Shown piece after piece: positions 60,637 through 64,000 of a DNA stretch of 64,000 bases. Numbering within the stretch: position 1 is the first letter of the stretch; every line of letters begins with the position of its first letter. The stretch lies in contig CALXRL010000044.1 of the NCBI GenBank assembly GCA_944390735.1, forward strand, positions 124,001 to 188,000, read 5' to 3'. The stretch comes from an uncultured Victivallales bacterium (GTDB lineage Bacteria > Verrucomicrobiota > Lentisphaeria > Victivallales > UBA1829). The notes under the pieces were generated by a model that was given only the letters and a program-made list of their open reading frames with translations, was not told the DNA's origin and did not search any database. A program made the translations under genes and the position numbers.

Positions 60637-62706
60637 TCAGGGCACCAGCTTCCAGTCGACGTTCCTGCGGGAATAGGGCTGCTCTTCCGGCAGTCCCCGC
60701 GAACCGATCATCCACGAACCCTGCGGATAGTTGTGCATTTCCAGACTCTCCCCCCACGGAAAGAAGGGAACATCCGGCGCAACATCGCCGCTCAGGAACG
60801 GAAGAGTCGAAACATCCAGCTGATTCGATTCAAACACCGGCTCCGGCGCATTCCGTCCGTCAATCGCGCGCGTCTGCACGCCGAACTCCGCAGGCGTGTA
60901 GCAGAGCTCAAACTGGACATCGAACCGCTGATAGCGGAAAAAACGGCGGCCTGCCAGCGTGTAGTCCAGAATCCGGCGGCGCGAATGCTCCCGGTGAAAC
61001 TCCTCCAGACTGCGCCATTTCGAGCGCGCGTCGATCGTGAGAACAAATCCGTTCTGAACATTCTCCAGCAGCTCACGCCGGAACGGAAATTTCCGGCCCT
61101 CGTAATTGAAGAGCGCAAGGCGCTCGTACCGGTCCTCCGTCTCGAAACGGACCGCGTGCCTGCGCGGAAGCGACGTCGGAATGAGCGGATCAATATGCAG
61201 ATACACCTCCCCGGTCTCCACGGAAACCGGCACGACCTCCTCCCCGCACCCCTGCGCGCCGTCGAGCACCGCGCCATCGCCGATCACGGATCGCCGGATG
61301 CCGCCGTAATGGGACGGAAAGATCACATCCAGCCGCAAGACATCCGTCAGCACGGGCGCCTCCTGAAGATTCGGTATCGTCAGCAGAAGCGCGACATTGT
61401 TCTTCTGCATCGCATAGGCCCACGCATGACTCCGGGTAAACGGCTCGCCCTCAAAATGACCGTCATAGGAGTGTTCCAAACGGCTGAGAGACATGTTCTC
61501 CTGGAAGTAGCGGTAGAAAACGGCGGCGGAATCGCGGAAATCCGTCACCACCGGCTTGCGCCTGTATGTGGCATAGAGCTGAGCGGTCTGATCGCCGGAA
61601 CAGAGGGGCGTATCCACCGTTCCCAGCGAGAACGACTCCTCCATATAAGTCTCCGTATGATACACCCCCGCACAGCCGTTGTAACGGCTCATGGATTCGG
61701 ACCGGCCGCGCAGAACGGCTGGATACCGCCGCTTCACGGCCAGCTCCGCCAGCGAGTCCGGAAGATGATACTCCGTGTCGAAAAAGTCGGAAAATTCCGC
61801 AATGTTCTGCAACGCGTTGCCCAGATAGTGCATCACATGCCGGGGATGCTTCTCCGGATGGAAGAAGAGATCGGGAATGTCATAACCGGAAATTTCCGTT
61901 CCGAAGACCAGCCAGAAGAGCGCCTGCGTCGCATGAGCATGTCCCGCCCAGTCGGCGGAATAGGATCGGCAGCTGGGACCCGCGGACCGCCGGGTTCCCG
62001 GATGAAAATGCAGAAGCAGTTCCGCCCAGAGCCGTTCCTCGCATTCCCGCGCCAGCGTCCGGACCGACTCCTCCTCTGCCCGTTCCGCAATCTTCGCCAC
62101 GTTGGAAAGCGTGATCGCGGAATAGGTCGATGAATTGAACTCGCTCGCCCACGCCGAACGCGACAGCAGTCTTCGGAATTCATTCAGATTCCAGATTCCC
62201 TGCCGGACCGCACGCTCGTGCTTCATTTTCTGTCCCCCCAGAATCAGCCCCTTGGTGGACATCATGGGCATGTTGTCGTTGCAACCGTGGAACTTCAAAT
62301 CGGGCTGAGCGGCTCCGGCATAGGTGCGGAACACCTGTTCCGTGTGCCAGCGGAGAACCTCCCGGGCCTCCGGTGTGAGACGGTCGTCGTATTCGGCATA
62401 GAGTCCCGCCGCGGTATTGGATAGAAAAACGTTGAAAAGTCTGCCGTCGGTCTCCTTCCCGATCTCGGTGGAAAACGCCTTGCCGCAGGAGAAGAAACGT
62501 CCGATCATCCGGTTGGCCAGCGCAATGTCCTCCTTCTCCCCCGTATAGAGCGCGGGAGCAATCCAGAACACCTCCCGCCACGGCGGATTGAACTGCGGAA
62601 TCGTTGCGGAACCGTCGGGACGGACATACCGGCGGATCGCTTTTCTGGTTTCACGGAAAAACAGCTCCCGTCTGCGGCGGATCTCCGCCTCCTGAAGAAT
62701 ACTCAT
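60637..62706 (-). CDS. Unknown protein, possible carbohydrate-active enzyme
   Basis: A 689-residue protein without a recognised family and without a signal peptide. The first ~330 residues look all-helical and contain conserved-looking polar clusters (FHGCNDNMPMMSTKG, DWAGHAHATQALFW, HPEKHPRHVMHYLGNALQ) like an alpha/alpha toroid. The remainder looks beta-rich (MSRYNGCAGVYHTETYMEESFSLGT, RSHAWAYAMQKNNVALL). Helical toroid plus beta-sandwich is the architecture of several polysaccharide lyases and glycoside hydrolases. Its start overlaps the CE7 esterase stop (ATGA), tying it to polysaccharide breakdown. Function remains inference. Confidence 0.75.
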   Translation of the reverse strand: MSILQEAEIRRRRELFFRETRKAIRRYVRPDGSATIPQFNPPWREVFWIAPALYTGEKEDIALANRMIGRFFSCGKAFSTEIGKETDGRLFNVFLSNTAAGLYAEYDDRLTPEAREVLRWHTEQVFRTYAGAAQPDLKFHGCNDNMPMMSTKGLILGGQKMKHERAVRQGIWNLNEFRRLLSRSAWASEFNSSTYSAITLSNVAKIAERAEEESVRTLARECEERLWAELLLHFHPGTRRSAGPSCRSYSADWAGHAHATQALFWLVFGTEISGYDIPDLFFHPEKHPRHVMHYLGNALQNIAEFSDFFDTEYHLPDSLAELAVKRRYPAVLRGRSESMSRYNGCAGVYHTETYMEESFSLGTVDTPLCSGDQTAQLYATYRRKPVVTDFRDSAAVFYRYFQENMSLSRLEHSYDGHFEGEPFTRSHAWAYAMQKNNVALLLTIPNLQEAPVLTDVLRLDVIFPSHYGGIRRSVIGDGAVLDGAQGCGEEVVPVSVETGEVYLHIDPLIPTSLPRRHAVRFETEDRYERLALFNYEGRKFPFRRELLENVQNGFVLTIDARSKWRSLEEFHREHSRRRILDYTLAGRRFFRYQRFDVQFELCYTPAEFGVQTRAIDGRNAPEPVFESNQLDVSTLPFLSGDVAPDVPFFPWGESLEMHNYPQGSWMIGSRGLPEEQPYSRRNVDWKLVP

Positions 62707-64000
62707 TTTCTCTCTCCAAACCGGTCTGCCGCATCCCGGATGATCTCCTCAATGCGTTTTTCCCCTGTGGTGTTTCTGGTGCCGCAGTGCCCCTTCTGCG
62801 AGTAAAGAATATTCTTTTTCCCCTTCAGAGAATTGTAGACGATGCAGACACCGGTCGACGGGCACGCCGTATCGGTCAGTCCGCTTGTCAGATGCGTTTC
62901 ACAGCCGATGCGCCGCGCAAAATAGATGGAATCGAAATACCCCGCCGTCCGAATCGTCGCCGGATTGGAGGGGTCGATCAGACGCGGCCATCCCGGCTGA
63001 CGCGCAGGCTTGTCCAGAATCCCCCCGTGATCGGAAAGCGCGGGATCGTTCGCAACACAGAGCGTGACATCCGGATCCAGTCCCGCCGCCGCCAGCGCCT
63101 GTCCTCCCCCCATGCTGTACCCGTAGACAATCAGATCCTTTCCGTTCCACTCAGGCAGACTCTTCACATACTCCAGCGCGCGCAGAAGACGCTGATGAAT
63201 CCCCAGAAAATAACAGCTCTCACGGCTGGTCCGCCCCTGATGCTGATAGTCTTTCAGCGTCGTGTTGAACAGATTCCGGTAATAGGAATCCGGCTGTCCG
63301 TTCCGGATGCCGTGCACATTGAAGTCGAAAACGATCAGCCCCTTCCGCGGCCGGATGAGCGAACTCTTGTTCCCCGCCCCATGCAGATTCAGCAGAACCG
63401 GATACTGCTTCGCCTTCGCTCCCGCGGGCATGGTCAGATAGCCGCGCAGCGGATTCGTTCCGGGACAGGAGACCTCCACATCCCGACAGAGAAAGCCGGC
63501 CCGTCCGGAGGGGATCTCCCTGGAAACAATCCGCATTTTGTCTGCGCGCAGCAGCTGTTTTCTGCTCTCCCAGAAACGGTCGAAATCGGCGGGCTCCGGA
63601 ATGTTCGTCTTCAGCTTCTCCGGATCAATCAGCGCACCGGTCAGAGACTGCACCTGCCGGCCCGTGCCCGGATCTTTCACGACGGCGCGGAACAGAAGCT
63701 GTCCGGGAGCCGTCACCGGGACGGAAACCGAATACGCCCTGCCGGAGGAACGGACCGTTTCCCGACGGATCCGTTCCGGGCCCCGGAACACCTCCACGTC
63801 AAACTCCGGCCCGGCTGCCGGCTTTCCCTTCGAAAGCAGAGCAAAGGAGCAGACAACCGTCTCCCCGCTCCGGAAAATCGCGTTCTCCCGGTTCAGCGAG
63901 GTGCGGAACGAATACTCCGCGGAGCTTGCAGCTCTCTTTCCGGCATTCGGAACGGTTCCCGCTTCCTCAATGCGGAAATCGTCCAGCCAGAGCGTCCCGC
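62703..64000 (-). CDS. Carbohydrate esterase family 7 (acetyl xylan esterase-like), N-terminus outside window
   Basis: The frame is open to the last base, so the N-terminus is missing; a GTG at 63797 is internal. The visible 431 residues start with the end of a beta-sandwich, possibly carbohydrate-binding (TLWLDDFRIEEAG), and another ~90-residue beta region, then the CE7 hydrolase: VLLNLHGAGNKSS, HGIRNGQPDSYY, nucleophile Ser in YGYSMGGGQAL, Asp in GLTDTACPSTG and His in QKGHCGTRN. CE7 enzymes remove acetyl groups from xylan fragments or cephalosporins. The stop overlaps the start of the 689-residue protein. Confidence 0.88.
   Translation of the reverse strand, partial: GTLWLDDFRIEEAGTVPNAGKRAASSAEYSFRTSLNRENAIFRSGETVVCSFALLSKGKPAAGPEFDVEVFRGPERIRRETVRSSGRAYSVSVPVTAPGQLLFRAVVKDPGTGRQVQSLTGALIDPEKLKTNIPEPADFDRFWESRKQLLRADKMRIVSREIPSGRAGFLCRDVEVSCPGTNPLRGYLTMPAGAKAKQYPVLLNLHGAGNKSSLIRPRKGLIVFDFNVHGIRNGQPDSYYRNLFNTTLKDYQHQGRTSRESCYFLGIHQRLLRALEYVKSLPEWNGKDLIVYGYSMGGGQALAAAGLDPDVTLCVANDPALSDHGGILDKPARQPGWPRLIDPSNPATIRTAGYFDSIYFARRIGCETHLTSGLTDTACPSTGVCIVYNSLKGKKNILYSQKGHCGTRNTTGEKRIEEIIRDAADRFGERK

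Noticed and set aside
1..64000. tRNA, rRNA, CRISPR arrays, prophage, replication origin
   Set aside because: I scanned for T-loop patterns, rRNA-like segments, regular spaced repeats, integrases and DnaA-box clusters and found none I could support; a tRNAscan or Rfam run could still reveal a missed gene.

Overview
The window looks like chromosome from a moderately GC-rich, diderm, anaerobic-type bacterium of the Lentisphaerota (Victivallales-like). Evidence: a Lentisphaera-style pseudopilin (FTLVELL prepilin box plus an H-X9-DG motif), plant-polysaccharide genes (tagaturonate reductase, altronate dehydratase, GH1 glycosidase, CE7 esterase), a cysteine-tailed MTHFR, a HmuTUVS/CobN-type cluster known from gut anaerobes, and recurring TTGnnn-N16/17-TAyATT promoters. 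This assignment is inference; no rRNA or other marker gene lies in the window. Genes are packed tightly, often with ATGA or TGATG overlaps, in blocks that switch strand.

Layout. 1-1084 (+): end of a beta-rich protein, then uracil-DNA glycosylase. 1121-7121 (-): manA-argS-alpha/beta hydrolase-metF-trmH operon; the hydrolase has lost its catalytic nucleophile and histidine. 7303-8121 (+): panD and a small EamA transporter. 8101-13364 (-): asd-comF-accD-rph-membrane glycosyltransferase, preceded by a structured asd leader with a terminator. 13781-18062 (+): hexuronate module (Gfo/Idh oxidoreductase, uxaB, uxaA). 18285-24607 (+): pseudopilin followed by DUF2162, ExbB-like, DUF2149 and a signal-peptide-bearing, membrane-anchored CobN-like protein. 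24647-28577: MarC, a cupin regulator, and an EIIA-CBS protein paired with an ion-transporter-superfamily permease. 28671-32848 (-): ileS (type 2) and trpS. 33090-35481 (-): GH1 glycosidase and a PanE-like reductase. 35629-37986 (+): small membrane protein and ComM/YifB. 37987-38719: no intact gene, but three short direct repeats, a run of back-to-back hairpins and the decayed end of an IS5-type transposase. 38720-40894 (-): arsR, MBL hydrolase, CDF metal exporter, with a 13-bp element repeated at both control regions. 41423-54932 (+): FtsB-like protein, MarR regulator, fabD-fabG-acpP-fabF, LysM lipoprotein, phoH-pgpH-ybeY-corC, DUF502, a kinase-like protein and an unknown membrane protein. 54995-55717 (+): YgjP metallopeptidase. 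55908-60431 (-): MoxR-DUF58-transglutaminase operon. 60637-64000 (-): unknown 689-residue protein translationally coupled to a CE7 esterase that runs off the window.

How the parts fit. Most blocks are housekeeping: tRNA charging, fatty-acid initiation and elongation, RNA maturation, c-di-AMP turnover. The accessory blocks suggest growth on pectin- or xylan-type polymers and metal or tetrapyrrole handling at the envelope. The strongest candidates for unfamiliar biology are the CobN/ExbB-like cluster, the asd leader RNA, the catalytically dead hydrolase, the hairpin array at 38 kb and the unknown protein beside the CE7 esterase.
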